This document shows, one piece after another, positions 9,410 to 18,167 of a stretch of 35,130 nucleotides of DNA. Origin of the DNA: Steroidobacteraceae bacterium. Lineage in GTDB: Bacteria; Pseudomonadota; Gammaproteobacteria; Steroidobacterales; Steroidobacteraceae. Both the position numbers and the translations under genes were made by a program. Below the pieces are notes generated by a model that saw nothing but the letters and a program-made list of their open reading frames with translations, did no database searches and was not told where the DNA came from. Each line of letters opens with the position of its first letter. Positions within the stretch are counted from its first letter, which is position 1. The stretch covers positions 1-35,130 of the forward strand of contig JAHCAM010000025.1 of assembly GCA_019634895.1 (NCBI GenBank), given 5' to 3'.

Positions 9410-10438
9410 ATGACAGAACGCCGATCACTCACCTACCGGGACGCCGGGGTCGATATCGACGCCGGCGAAGCGCTGGTCGAGCGCATCCGTCCGCGCGTCG
9501 CGCGCACCATGCGCCCGGAAGTGCTGGCGGGCGTCGGCGGCTTCGGCGCGATGATCGAGCTCGCGCCCGGCCGCTGGCGCCATCCCGTGCTGGTGGCGGG
9601 CACCGACGGCGTCGGCACCAAGCTGCGGCTCGCGATCGACACCGGCCGCCATGACGGCGTCGGCCAGGACCTGGTCGCAATGTGCGCCAACGACGTCGTC
9701 GTGCAGGGCGCCGAACCGCTGTTCTTCCTCGATTACTATGCGACCGGAAAGCTGTCGGTCGGCGTGGCCGAGCGCGTCATCGCCGGAATCGCCCGCGGCT
9801 GCGAACTCGCGGGCTGCGCGCTGGTCGGCGGCGAGACCGCGGAGATGCCCGGCATGTACGCCGGCGACGACTACGACCTCGCCGGATTCTGCGTCGGCGT
9901 CGTCGAGAAGGACCGCATCATCGACGGCAGCCGCGTGCGCGCGGGCGACGCCGTCGTCGGGCTCGCCTCCTCCGGACCGCATTCGAACGGCTATTCGCTG
10001 ATCCGCCGCCTGGTCGCGGAGACCGGTGCGGGACCGGACACGGCGGTGGCCGGCCGGCCGCTGTTCGACCTGCTGCTGGAGCCGACGCGCATCTACGTCA
10101 GGCCGCTGCTCGCGCTTGCCCGGGCGATGGACGTGCGTGCGCTCGCGCACATCACCGGCGGCGGGCTCACGGACAACATCCCGCGCGTGCTGCCGCCGGG
10201 ATGCGGCGTGCGCCTCGACGCCGGCGCCTGGCGCCGCGAGCCGGTCTGGGACTGGATCCAGTCCTCCGGGGCGATCGCGGACGCCGAGATGCACCGCACC
10301 TTCAATTGCGGCATCGGCATGGTCGTGATCGTGGCTGCCGCCAGCGCCGACGAAGCGGTCCGGCAGCTGGCGACGGCGGGCGAGCAGGCCGCCGTGATCG
10401 GCGAGGTCAGTTCCGCCGAAGGCGTGCAGATCGGCTGA
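9410..10438 (+). CDS. purM: Phosphoribosylformylglycinamidine cyclo-ligase (AIR synthetase)
   Basis: A 342-residue cytoplasmic enzyme that closes the imidazole ring of the purine precursor, turning FGAM into AIR with ATP. Family signatures are present in order: [20 protein letters not shown], the glycine loop [51 protein letters not shown] and [16 protein letters not shown]. Length matches the family (about 345). The ATG at 9410 is chosen from the family start; no Shine-Dalgarno is obvious. A TACAAT -10 box lies upstream at 9356-9361. The stop overlaps the ATG of purN (TGATG), the usual purM-purN pairing that couples two steps of purine synthesis. Confidence 0.96.
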   Translation: MTERRSLTYRDAGVDIDAGEALVERIRPRVARTMRPEVLAGVGGFGAMIELAPGRWRHPVLVAGTDGVGTKLRLAIDTGRHDGVGQDLVAMCANDVVVQGAEPLFFLDYYATGKLSVGVAERVIAGIARGCELAGCALVGGETAEMPGMYAGDDYDLAGFCVGVVEKDRIIDGSRVRAGDAVVGLASSGPHSNGYSLIRRLVAETGAGPDTAVAGRPLFDLLLEPTRIYVRPLLALARAMDVRALAHITGGGLTDNIPRVLPPGCGVRLDAGAWRREPVWDWIQSSGAIADAEMHRTFNCGIGMVVIVAAASADEAVRQLATAGEQAAVIGEVSSAEGVQIG

Positions 10439-11088
10439 TGACGGAGTCCCTGCCCTTCGCCGTGCTGATCTCCGGGCGCGGCAGCAACATGCTTGCGCTC
10501 GCCGGGGCCGTGCGCAGCGGCGAGATCCGCGGCCATATCGTCGCCGTGATCAGCGACCGCGCCGATGCCGCGGGCCTGGCGGCCGCGGCGGGACGCGGGC
10601 TCGCGACCCGGGTGCTCGCCCCGGAAGCCGGCGAGGACCGGGGGGCCTACGGCCGGCGCCTCGAGCAGGCGCTCGTCGCCGCCGGCGCAGGACTCGTCGC
10701 GCTCGCCGGCTTCATGCGCATCCTCGATGGCGGCTTCGCGCGTGCCTGGGAGGGGCGGCTGCTCAACATCCACCCGTCGCTGCTGCCCGCCTATCGCGGC
10801 CTGCACACGCACCGCCGTGCGCTCGAGGCCGGGGAGCGCTGGCATGGCTGCACCGTGCATTTCGTCACCGAGGAACTGGACGCCGGACCGGCGGTCATTC
10901 AGGGGCGGCTGGCGGTGCGGCCGGGGGACGACGAGCAGTCGCTTTCAGCCCGCGTTCAGCGGCTCGAGCACATCATTTACCCGCGCGCCGTCGGCTGGTT
11001 CGCCGCCGGACGGCTGGCCTGGCGCGACGGCGCGGCCTGGCTGGACGGCAGGCGGCTGAGGGAACCGGTGATCGAGGAGTTGCCATGA
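10438..11088 (+). CDS. purN: Phosphoribosylglycinamide formyltransferase
   Basis: A 216-residue enzyme that transfers a formyl group from 10-formyltetrahydrofolate to GAR, the third step of purine synthesis. Visible motifs are the phosphate-binding loop ISGRGSNM at the N-terminus, LAGFMRILDGGFA, the catalytic NIHPSLLPAYRGLHTHRRAL with the conserved Asn and His, and GCTVHFVTEELDAGPAVIQG with the catalytic Asp. The ATG at 10438 overlaps the purM stop (TGATG). The gene ends in an ATGA overlap with the DUF3108 gene. The C-terminal stretch (GWFAAGRLAWRDGAAWLDGR) is the usual PurN tail. Confidence 0.96.
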   Translation: MTESLPFAVLISGRGSNMLALAGAVRSGEIRGHIVAVISDRADAAGLAAAAGRGLATRVLAPEAGEDRGAYGRRLEQALVAAGAGLVALAGFMRILDGGFARAWEGRLLNIHPSLLPAYRGLHTHRRALEAGERWHGCTVHFVTEELDAGPAVIQGRLAVRPGDDEQSLSARVQRLEHIIYPRAVGWFAAGRLAWRDGAAWLDGRRLREPVIEELP

Positions 11089-11804
11089 GGACATGGGTGC
11101 TGGCGGTACTCGCGGGATTCGCGCTGTCGCCATGCGCCCGCGCGGCCGACGGCGCCCTCGAGCCTTTCGTCGCCGAGTACGACGTGCGTTACGGCAGCAT
11201 GTCGGTCGGTAGCAGCCGCACCGAGCTGCGGCGCGGCCCGGCGGCGGGGCAATGGTCGATCGAGTCCCTGTCGGACGCGAGCGGGCTTGCGCGCCTGGTC
11301 GCCAGCGGCACGCTGTCGCAGCGTTCCGTGTTCGAGACTTCCGGCACCGGAATCCGCCCGCTGCAGTATCGCTTCGACGACGGCACGCGCCGCACCGGCC
11401 GCGACGTCGCGCTCGATTTCGACTGGCGGGCCGGGCGCGTGACCGGCACCGCCGAGGCCGAGACGGTGGACCTGCCGGCCGGCCCCGGCCTGCAGGATGC
11501 GGCGTCGATCCAGGCCCTGGTGCTGCTGCGCCTGCGCGCCGGCGTCGAGCCGGGCACGATCGACATGATCGAGAAGGACTACGTCAAGCACTACCGCTAC
11601 ACGCTGCTGCGGCGCGAGCGGATCAAGACCGCGCTCGGGACGCTCGACACGGTCGTGTACCGCAGCGCGCGCGAAGGTTCGTCGCGCGAGACCCTCTTCT
11701 GGCACGCGCCGTCGCTCGGCTATGCGATGGTGCAGGCGGAACAGCGGCGCGACGGCAAGAAGGCCTTCCAGACCTATATCCGCAGCTACCAGCCCGGTCG
11801 CTGA
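11085..11804 (+). CDS. DUF3108 domain-containing periplasmic protein
   Basis: A 239-residue exported protein of the DUF3108 family, whose role is unknown. The N-terminus MRTWVLAVLAGFALSPCARA is a signal peptide with cleavage likely near ARA-AD. The mature part starts FVAEYDVRYGSMSVGSSRTEL, the typical DUF3108 opening, and contains PLQYRFDDGTRRTGRDVALDF, QDAASIQALVLLRLRAG and the closing LFWHAPSLGYAMVQAEQRRDG. Such proteins are predicted to be all-beta, perhaps substrate-binding or envelope-related; this is inference. The gene is coupled to purN by an ATGA overlap, and the purM-purN-DUF3108 order is common in gammaproteobacteria. It converges on dcd with seven bases between. Confidence 0.85.
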   Translation: MRTWVLAVLAGFALSPCARAADGALEPFVAEYDVRYGSMSVGSSRTELRRGPAAGQWSIESLSDASGLARLVASGTLSQRSVFETSGTGIRPLQYRFDDGTRRTGRDVALDFDWRAGRVTGTAEAETVDLPAGPGLQDAASIQALVLLRLRAGVEPGTIDMIEKDYVKHYRYTLLRRERIKTALGTLDTVVYRSAREGSSRETLFWHAPSLGYAMVQAEQRRDGKKAFQTYIRSYQPGR

Positions 11805-11811
11805 TCCCGCC

Positions 11812-12375
11812 TCAGGTCTTCGGCAGCGTCACGCCTTTCTGGCCCTGGTACTTGCCGCCGCGGTCGCGGTAGGACGTCTCGCAGGCCTCGTCCGACTCGA
11901 AGAACAGCATCTGCGCCACGCCCTCGTCGGCGTAGATGCGCGCCGGCAGCGGCGTGGTGTTCGAGAACTCGAGCGTGACGTGGCCTTCCCATTCGGGCTC
12001 CAGGGGCGTCACGTTCACGATCAGGCCGCAGCGCGCGTAGGTGCTCTTCCCGAGGCACACGACCATGACGTTGCGCGGGATGCGGAAGTACTCGACCGTG
12101 CGCGCAAGCGCGAAGGAATTGGGGGGAATGATGCAGACCTCGCCGGCGAAGTCCACGAAGTTCTTCGGGTCGAAGTGCTTCGGGTCGACGATCGTCGAAT
12201 TGACGTTGGTGAAGATCTTGAATTCGCCGGCGCAGCGCACGTCGTAGCCGTAGCTCGAGGTGCCGTACGAGACGATGCGGCGGCCGCCGGCCTCGCGCAC
12301 CTGCTGCGCGGCGAACGGCTCGATCATTCCCTGCGCCGCCATGCGCCGGATCCAGCGGTCGGACTTGATGCTCAT
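11812..12375 (-). CDS. dcd: dCTP deaminase
   Basis: A 187-residue enzyme that deaminates dCTP to dUTP, feeding thymidylate synthesis. The start [13 protein letters not shown], the signature [58 protein letters not shown] and [20 protein letters not shown] are all standard for Dcd. The glutamate in VTLEFSN is the family's catalytic base. Length is close to the E. coli enzyme (193). The start overlaps the end of mrp (ATGA), and dcd-mrp adjacency is common in gammaproteobacteria. Dcd and the uracil-DNA glycosylase elsewhere in the window both affect uracil in DNA, but there is no sign of joint control. Confidence 0.96.
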   Translation of the reverse strand: MSIKSDRWIRRMAAQGMIEPFAAQQVREAGGRRIVSYGTSSYGYDVRCAGEFKIFTNVNSTIVDPKHFDPKNFVDFAGEVCIIPPNSFALARTVEYFRIPRNVMVVCLGKSTYARCGLIVNVTPLEPEWEGHVTLEFSNTTPLPARIYADEGVAQMLFFESDEACETSYRDRGGKYQGQKGVTLPKT

Positions 12376-13469
12376 CGTTCTTCCTCGATGCTGATCGCCG
12401 GCAGCCGGGCGGCGCCCCGGATCGCGCCCGCGGCCAGCGCTCCCGCAGCCCGGCGGGCGATCGTATGGAAGGCCTGCGCGGTCGGGGACGCCGGGTCCGA
12501 CACCACGGTCGGCCTGCCCGAATCCGCCTGCTCGCGGATGCGCGCGTCCAGCGGCAGCTGGCCGAGCAGGACGGTCTGGTAGCGTTCGGCGATCGCCGCG
12601 CCGCCGCCCGCGTCGAATACGTGCGACTCGTGGCCGCAGGCCGGGCAGCGGTGCAGGCCCATGTTCTCGACGATGCCGAGCACCGGCACCCCGACCTTGC
12701 GGAACATCTGCAGGCCCTTGCGCGCATCGAGCAGCGCGATCTCCTGCGGCGTCGTCACGATCACCGCACCCGACACCGGAACCCGCTGCGTCAGCGTCAG
12801 CTGGATGTCGCCGGTGCCCGGCGGCATGTCCACGACCAGGTAGTCGAGCTGCCCCCAGCAGGTGTCCGCGAGCATCTGGGCCAGCGCCTGCGTCACCATC
12901 GGGCCGCGCCAGACCATGGGCTGGTCGGCGTCCACGAGGAAACCGATGGACATGACCGGGATGCCGTGGCCGCGGGGCGGTTCGAGCCGGCGGTCCTCAC
13001 GGACCGTGGGCCGTTCCCCGGCGATGCCCATCATGCGCGGCTGGCTCGGACCGTAGATGTCGGCGTCCAGCAGGCCGACGCGGGCGCCCTGGGCGGCGAG
13101 CGCCAGGGCGAGGTTCGCGGCCACCGTGGACTTGCCGACCCCGCCCTTGCCGGAGGCGACCGCGATGACGTTGGCGACCTCCGGCAATGGCCGCAGCTTC
13201 GCGTCGGCGACAAAGGCCGGAATGCGGCTCGCGAGCTCGAGATCGAGCGCACCCGGCAATCCCGCAGCGGCCAGGTGGCCCGCGAGCGCAGCGGCGAGAT
13301 CGTCGCGGTAGCCTGCGACCGGGAATGGCAGCACGATCCGCACCGCGGCGCCGCCGGGTCCGGGGCGCACCGACTCAATGGCGCCAGCCTCGCCGAGCGT
13401 CATGCCGAGGTTCGGCTCGACATGGCGCGCAAGCGCTTCGCGCAGCCTGGTTTCCGCTTCGTCGGCCAT
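12372..13469 (-). CDS. mrp: Iron-sulfur cluster carrier protein Mrp/ApbC
   Basis: A 365-residue P-loop ATPase of the Mrp/NBP35 family that carries and delivers [4Fe-4S] clusters to target proteins. Residues 1-95 form an N-terminal MIP18/DUF59-like domain. The deviant Walker [11 protein letters not shown] is at 106-115. [27 protein letters not shown] and [15 protein letters not shown] follow. The cluster-binding C275-x2-C278 (RCPACGH) is intact. The gene overlaps dcd by ATGA. A GCTACAAT -10-like sequence lies about 27 bases upstream. In many relatives mrp diverges directly from metG; here a kinase-pilT-pilU group lies between them. Possible clients in this window are the glycosylase, Nth and the RnfB-like protein, by inference only. 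Confidence 0.95.
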   Translation of the reverse strand: MADEAETRLREALARHVEPNLGMTLGEAGAIESVRPGPGGAAVRIVLPFPVAGYRDDLAAALAGHLAAAGLPGALDLELASRIPAFVADAKLRPLPEVANVIAVASGKGGVGKSTVAANLALALAAQGARVGLLDADIYGPSQPRMMGIAGERPTVREDRRLEPPRGHGIPVMSIGFLVDADQPMVWRGPMVTQALAQMLADTCWGQLDYLVVDMPPGTGDIQLTLTQRVPVSGAVIVTTPQEIALLDARKGLQMFRKVGVPVLGIVENMGLHRCPACGHESHVFDAGGGAAIAERYQTVLLGQLPLDARIREQADSGRPTVVSDPASPTAQAFHTIARRAAGALAAGAIRGAARLPAISIEEER

Positions 13470-13495
13470 CGATCCGGGTCCGGGCAGGGGGCGGC

Positions 13496-13501
13496 ATTGT
13501 A
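13496..13501 (-). promoter_or_regulatory. Candidate -10 box for mrp
   Basis: On the minus strand GGCTACAAT contains TACAAT about 26 bases before the mrp ATG. The motif has the same GCTACAAT form as the purM site. No clear -35 hexamer is present in the GC-rich DNA upstream. Confidence 0.4.
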
Positions 13502-13594
13502 GCCCAGGCGCCGCCGCCCGACCGTCCTGCAGGGGCCCTGTGGCATACTTCGCCGTCGGTTTTTGCCGGGTCCCTCAAGCACAGCCGGGGTTGG

Positions 13595-15985
13595 ATGGGA
13601 ATCTTCGGAGGCTATCGCGCGGATCGCCTGATCGCCGAGGTGCGCGAGAGCGGCGACCCGACCAGCGCAAAGGCGAAGGCGGCGCTGGCGAAGCTGCAGA
13701 GCCTCGGCCCCAACGCGATCAAGCCGATCGTGGATGCGCTGGCCACCGCCGACAAGCGCGAGACCGTCGCCTTCGTCGAGGTGCTGACGCCCCTGGTCGA
13801 CAACAAGAGCTTCCCGATGCTGGCGGACGCGCTCGCCGAGGAGAACCCGCGCGCCGTCGCGGGCGTCGCCTGGGCGCTGGCCTCGTCCCGGAATTACTCG
13901 CCGTCGCTGCTGCTGGACCTGCTGGCGAAGCCCGGCGTCTCGCGCCCGGCCCTGCTCGACGTCATCGGCGCGCAGAAGCAGCGCTTCACGCTGCGTGACC
14001 TGCTGAACGCCGCCTACCAGCAGGACCCGGCCGAGAAAGCAGCCCTGTTCAGGATCGCCGGCGACCTCGTGGACGAGAGCTCGGTGGACGAGCTGATCTC
14101 CCGCGTGCACGGCAAGGACCCGATCGCGCGCACCCACGTCATCGCCCTGCTGTCCCGGTTCAGCTCGCCCAAGGTCGTGGCGGCGCTGCAAGCTACGCTC
14201 AAGGACCCGAACAAGCTGGTGCGTGCAGCGGCGCTCAAGGCCATCACCGCCGGCAGCGGCCAGGTGGACCCGGCGCAGGTCGCCCCGCTGCTGCGCGATG
14301 CCGAACTCGACGTGCAGAACCAGGCCGTGGAACTGCTCTGCCGCAGCAAGCACCCGGACACGGTGCGCCACCTGGTCCCGGTGCTCACGGACGAGTCCGA
14401 GTACGCGCGCCGCGCCGCGGTCGAGGTGCTGAACGTGGTCGGCGACGAGGGCTCGGTGAAGTACCTGCTGAAGGCGATCCGCGACGCCGACTGGTGGGTG
14501 CGCAGCCGCGCCGCGGACGCGCTCGGCAAGATCGGCGGCCCGGTCGTGATCGGGGCCGCGATCTCGCTGGTGTCCGACAAGGACGAGGAGATCCGCCGCA
14601 CCGCGATCGAGATCCTGAACCAGACCAAGGACGAGCGCGCGCTTGCCCACCTGCTCGAGGCCACCAAGGACCCGGACTGGTGGGTCTGCGAGCGCGCGGT
14701 GGACGCGCTCGGCGAGATCGGCAGCAAGAAGGCCGTGCCGCGGCTGCTGGAGATGATGAAGTCGAACCCCAAGTCCATCCCCAGCGTGGTGCGTGCGCTC
14801 GGCAAGATCGGCGACACCGGCTCGACGGCGATCGTGCTCGCCGCGCTCGACCGGCCGGAGACCGACGTCCGCATCGAGGCCATGTCGGCGCTGGTCCGGC
14901 TCGCGGACGACCGCAACATCGACCCGCTGCGGGCCAAGATCGCGCCGCTGGCCTCGCTGACAGACCAGTCGGTGGCCGGTGCGGCGATCCGGGCGCTGAC
15001 CGAGCTCGACGCGCGCTTCGGCAGCTCCGGCACGATGGCGGCCGCCGGCCGGACGCCGGTGCAGGCCGGCGCCGATGCGCAGCGCACGCTGCTGATGGAG
15101 ACCGCCGACGTTTCCGCGATCATGAAGCAGGCCGAGGCGCAGGCGCGCCTGGACATCGCGACGCTGAAGCCCGGCGACGTGCTCGAGGGGCGCTACAAGT
15201 ACATCGAGCGCATCGGCCGCGGCGCCTTCGGCACCGTGCTGCTGATGGAAGACACGGTCGTGGACGAGCGCCTGGTGCTCAAGTTCCTGAACCCGAACAT
15301 CTCGACCGACGAGGAGATGATGCAGCGCTTCGTCCACGAGCTGCGCTACAGCCGCAAGATCACCCACCCGAACGTGATCCGCATCTACGACTTCCTGCAG
15401 ATCCGCGGCAACTACGCGATCTCCATGGAGTACTTCCCGTCGCACACGGTCGGCTCCGAGGTCTCCGACGGCAAGCCGCTGGCGCTGCGCCGCGCCGTGC
15501 GCTTCGGCACCGACATCGCCAGGGGCATGGCGGTGGCCCACGGCGTCGGCATCATCCACCGCGACCTGAAGCCCGCGAACGTGCTGATCAACGACGAGGG
15601 CCTGGTCAAGGTCGTGGACTTCGGCGTGGCGGCGGCCCAGCACCAGGGCGACACGCAGCTGACCAAGACCGGCTACGTGATCGGCTCGCCGAAGTACATG
15701 GCGCCGGAGCAGATCCTCGGCAAGAAGGTGGACGAGCGCGCCGACATCTATTCGCTCGGCGTGATCCTCTACGAGATGCTGACCGGGACTCCCCCGTACC
15801 ACCGCGGCGACCACATGTCGGTCATGTACCAGCACGTGCAGGGCCGCGCCCGCCCGCCGATCGAGCTGAATCCCGCGCTGCCGCAGGCCCTGTCCGACGT
15901 GGTCATGAAGGCCATGGCAGTGGAAAAGGAAAAGCGCTACGCCTCCATGGACGAGCTGCGGGTGGCGCTGGAACCGTTCTTGTGA
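13595..15985 (+). CDS. HEAT-repeat/serine-threonine protein kinase fusion
   Basis: A 796-residue soluble protein with HEAT repeats at about 1-475, a linker at 476-528 and a Hanks-type kinase at about 532-790. All catalytic elements are present: glycine loop GRGAFG (541-546), K563 (VLKF), helix C E582, HRD catalytic loop (655-657), DFG (675-677) and APE (703-705), so it should be active. Two HEAT units share a DxDWWV...RAxDALGxIG motif (299-314 and 361-376), which suggests a specific binding face. There is no membrane segment or sensor domain, unlike PknB-type kinases. The gene ends 16 bases before pilT and runs with pilT and pilU, so a role in controlling pilus retraction or twitching is inferred. 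The start ATG (13595) precedes MGIFGGYRADRL; upstream residues are GC-rich and look non-coding. The physiological target is unknown. Confidence 0.92.
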   Translation: MGIFGGYRADRLIAEVRESGDPTSAKAKAALAKLQSLGPNAIKPIVDALATADKRETVAFVEVLTPLVDNKSFPMLADALAEENPRAVAGVAWALASSRNYSPSLLLDLLAKPGVSRPALLDVIGAQKQRFTLRDLLNAAYQQDPAEKAALFRIAGDLVDESSVDELISRVHGKDPIARTHVIALLSRFSSPKVVAALQATLKDPNKLVRAAALKAITAGSGQVDPAQVAPLLRDAELDVQNQAVELLCRSKHPDTVRHLVPVLTDESEYARRAAVEVLNVVGDEGSVKYLLKAIRDADWWVRSRAADALGKIGGPVVIGAAISLVSDKDEEIRRTAIEILNQTKDERALAHLLEATKDPDWWVCERAVDALGEIGSKKAVPRLLEMMKSNPKSIPSVVRALGKIGDTGSTAIVLAALDRPETDVRIEAMSALVRLADDRNIDPLRAKIAPLASLTDQSVAGAAIRALTELDARFGSSGTMAAAGRTPVQAGADAQRTLLMETADVSAIMKQAEAQARLDIATLKPGDVLEGRYKYIERIGRGAFGTVLLMEDTVVDERLVLKFLNPNISTDEEMMQRFVHELRYSRKITHPNVIRIYDFLQIRGNYAISMEYFPSHTVGSEVSDGKPLALRRAVRFGTDIARGMAVAHGVGIIHRDLKPANVLINDEGLVKVVDFGVAAAQHQGDTQLTKTGYVIGSPKYMAPEQILGKKVDERADIYSLGVILYEMLTGTPPYHRGDHMSVMYQHVQGRARPPIELNPALPQALSDVVMKAMAVEKEKRYASMDELRVALEPFL

Positions 15986-16001
15986 TTCACTCGCGCGGCT
16001 A

Positions 16002-17093
16002 ATGCCGCGCATTGACGCCTTCCTGAAGCTCGGATCGACCCAGGGATGTTCCGACGTCCACCTGGCCGTCGGCGTGCCGCCCATGCTGCGCATGAACGGC
16101 GAACTGATGCCGATCCGCTTCCGCGAGCTGGGCCTGGCCGAGCTCGAGGCCTACGTCATGGAGATCCTGTCGCGCAACCTCGCCGACAGATTCCGCGCCG
16201 GCCACGACGTGGACATGTCCTACGTCACCGAGGACGGCGGCCGCTTCCGGGTCAACATCTTCCGCAAGGACTCCGGCGTCGGCGCCGTGTTCCGCGCCAT
16301 CCCCTCCGAGATCCCGACGCTCGATTCGCTCGCGCTGCCGCCGCTGGTCAAGAAGCTCTGCGACTACCACCAGGGCATGATCCTGGTCACCGGCTCGACC
16401 GGCACCGGCAAGTCCACCACGCTGGCGGCGATGATCGACCTGCTGAACACGACCCGCGCGCTGAACATCATCAGCCTCGAGGACCCGATCGAGTTCGTCC
16501 ATCGCAGCAAGCAGAGCCAGGTGATCCAGCGCGAGCTCGGCACCCACCTGCCCACCTTCGCCGAGGGCGTGCGCGCGGCGATGCGCGAGGACCCCGACGT
16601 CATCCTGGTCGGCGAGCTGCGCGACGCCGACACCATCTCGATGGCGATGACCGCCGCCGAGACCGGCCACCTCGTGCTGGGCACGCTGCACACGACCAGC
16701 GCGGTCAAGACCGTGGACCGCCTGATCGACGCGCTGCCCGCGGACCTGCGCGAGCAGACCAAGGGCTTCCTGGCGCAGAGCCTGATCGCGGTGATCACGC
16801 AGGTGCTGGTGCGCCGGCCGGAAAACCGCGGGCGCCGCGCGATCTGCGAGATCATGGTGATGAACCGCGCCATCGCCAAGCTGATCCAGACCGACCAAAC
16901 GCACCAGATCCCGGCGCAGCTGCAGACCGGCAAGGACCTCGGCATGGAGCTGATGGACCAGGCGCTGCTGCGCGCGATCAAGGCCAAGGAGGTCGACCCG
17001 GACGACGCCTACGCCTACGCCTCCGACAAGAAGCTGTTCTCCAAGTTCGTCGTGGACCGCAGCCTGCTGCCGCGGTTTGACACGGCCGACTGA
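16002..17093 (+). CDS. pilT: PilT-family type IV pilus retraction ATPase
   Basis: A 363-residue cytoplasmic secretion-type ATPase of the PilT/PilU group, expected to power pilin disassembly and pilus retraction. Residues 1-100 form the PAS-like N2 domain (CSDVHLAVGVPPMLRMNGEL). The C-terminal motor has Walker A GSTGTGKST (131-139), the Asp box LEDPIEFVH (159-167), Walker [10 protein letters not shown] (198-206) and the His box GHLVLGTLHTTSA (222-234). The canonical C-terminal AIRNLIRE motif of PilT is changed to AIAKLIQT here. Whether it is functional PilT or a related paralogue is therefore open. No Shine-Dalgarno sequence is seen before the ATG; the upstream kinase stop is 16 bases away, so coupling is likely. 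pilU follows after eight bases. Confidence 0.88.
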   Translation: MPRIDAFLKLGSTQGCSDVHLAVGVPPMLRMNGELMPIRFRELGLAELEAYVMEILSRNLADRFRAGHDVDMSYVTEDGGRFRVNIFRKDSGVGAVFRAIPSEIPTLDSLALPPLVKKLCDYHQGMILVTGSTGTGKSTTLAAMIDLLNTTRALNIISLEDPIEFVHRSKQSQVIQRELGTHLPTFAEGVRAAMREDPDVILVGELRDADTISMAMTAAETGHLVLGTLHTTSAVKTVDRLIDALPADLREQTKGFLAQSLIAVITQVLVRRPENRGRRAICEIMVMNRAIAKLIQTDQTHQIPAQLQTGKDLGMELMDQALLRAIKAKEVDPDDAYAYASDKKLFSKFVVDRSLLPRFDTAD

Positions 17094-17101
17094 GGCGCGC
17101 C

Positions 17102-18163
17102 GTGGCCAAGATCGACGAGTTCCTGGAAGAAGTCCTCAAGCGCGACGGCTCGGACCTGCACTTCATGGCGGGCGACCCGCCGCGCATCCGGCTATACGGC
17201 AAGCTGTCCTCGCTGCGCGCCGAGCGGCTCGCCGCCGACTTCGTGCGCGAGGCGTTCTACGAGATCATGCCGCGCAAGGCGATCGAGCGCTTCGAGGCGC
17301 GCGACGGCACCGACTTCGCCTACTCGCTCGGCACGGTGGCGCGCTTCCGCGTCAACGTCATGCGCCAGCTGAACGGCATGGGCGGCGTGTTCCGCGCCAT
17401 CCCGTCGCGGGCGCAGTCGCTCGAGCAGCTGAAGATGCCGGAAGCGGTGCGCAACCTCTGCAAGGTGTCGAACGGGATGATCCTGGTCACCGGGAAGACG
17501 GGCTCCGGAAAGTCCACCACCCTCGCGGCGATGATCGACGACATCAATTCGCGCATCAAGGGCCACATCGTCACCATCGAGGACCCGATCGAGTTCGTGC
17601 ACGCGCGCAAGAACTGCCTGATCAGCCAGCGCGAGGTCGGCGTGCACGCCGAGTCGTTCCTGAGCGCGCTGCTCTCGGCCCTGCGCGAGGACCCGGACGT
17701 CATCCTGGTCGGCGAGTTGCGCGACCTCGAGACGATCTCTACCGCCATCACCGCCTCGGAGATGGGCATCCTGGTCATGGCGACGGTGCACACCAACGGC
17801 GCCGCGGCGACCGTGGACCGCATCGTCAACGCCTTCCCGGCCGACAAGCAGAGCCACGTGCGCACCATGCTCTCGACCTCGCTGCGCGGCGTGATCTCGC
17901 AGCAGCTGATCGCACGCAAGGGCGTCGCCGGCCGCGTCGCCGCGCTCGAGGTGCTGATCAACACGCCGGCCGCCGCAAACCTGATCCGCCAGGGCAAGAT
18001 CGACCAGGTCGAGTCGGTGATGCAGGCCGGCGCCGGCGCCGGCATGCGCACCATGGACTCGGCCATCGAGCAGCTGCTCGAGCAGGGGCTGATCAGCGGT
18101 CGCTCGGCCTACGAGAAGGCGTTCAACAAGTCCAAGTTCGAGCAGTACCGCGACTCGAACTGA
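17102..18163 (+). CDS. pilU: PilT/PilU-family ATPase (second copy)
   Basis: A 353-residue paralogue of the preceding gene, probably the PilU-like accessory retraction ATPase. It starts with GTG at 17102, with GAGG upstream (TGAGGCGCGCC) that overlaps the pilT stop. Motor motifs are intact: Walker [10 protein letters not shown] (131-139), Asp box IEDPIEFVH, Walker [13 protein letters not shown] and the His box region [20 protein letters not shown]. The N-terminal [19 protein letters not shown] matches the family. The C-terminus ends in [15 protein letters not shown]. No other pilus structural gene is in the window, so the assembly machinery must be elsewhere. The pilT versus pilU naming is by gene order. 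metG starts four bases after its stop. Confidence 0.85.
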   Translation: MAKIDEFLEEVLKRDGSDLHFMAGDPPRIRLYGKLSSLRAERLAADFVREAFYEIMPRKAIERFEARDGTDFAYSLGTVARFRVNVMRQLNGMGGVFRAIPSRAQSLEQLKMPEAVRNLCKVSNGMILVTGKTGSGKSTTLAAMIDDINSRIKGHIVTIEDPIEFVHARKNCLISQREVGVHAESFLSALLSALREDPDVILVGELRDLETISTAITASEMGILVMATVHTNGAAATVDRIVNAFPADKQSHVRTMLSTSLRGVISQQLIARKGVAGRVAALEVLINTPAAANLIRQGKIDQVESVMQAGAGAGMRTMDSAIEQLLEQGLISGRSAYEKAFNKSKFEQYRDSN

Positions 18164-18167
18164 GCCC

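Noticed and set aside
9353..9428. A longer DUF2066 protein starting at 9428 on the minus strand
   Set aside because: The extra 25 residues cross the divergent promoter boxes and put unrelated sequence before a clear signal peptide.
13400..16093. An 897-codon minus-strand frame opposite the HEAT-kinase gene
   Set aside because: The HEAT-kinase frame on the other strand has full catalytic and repeat motifs; this is its shadow.
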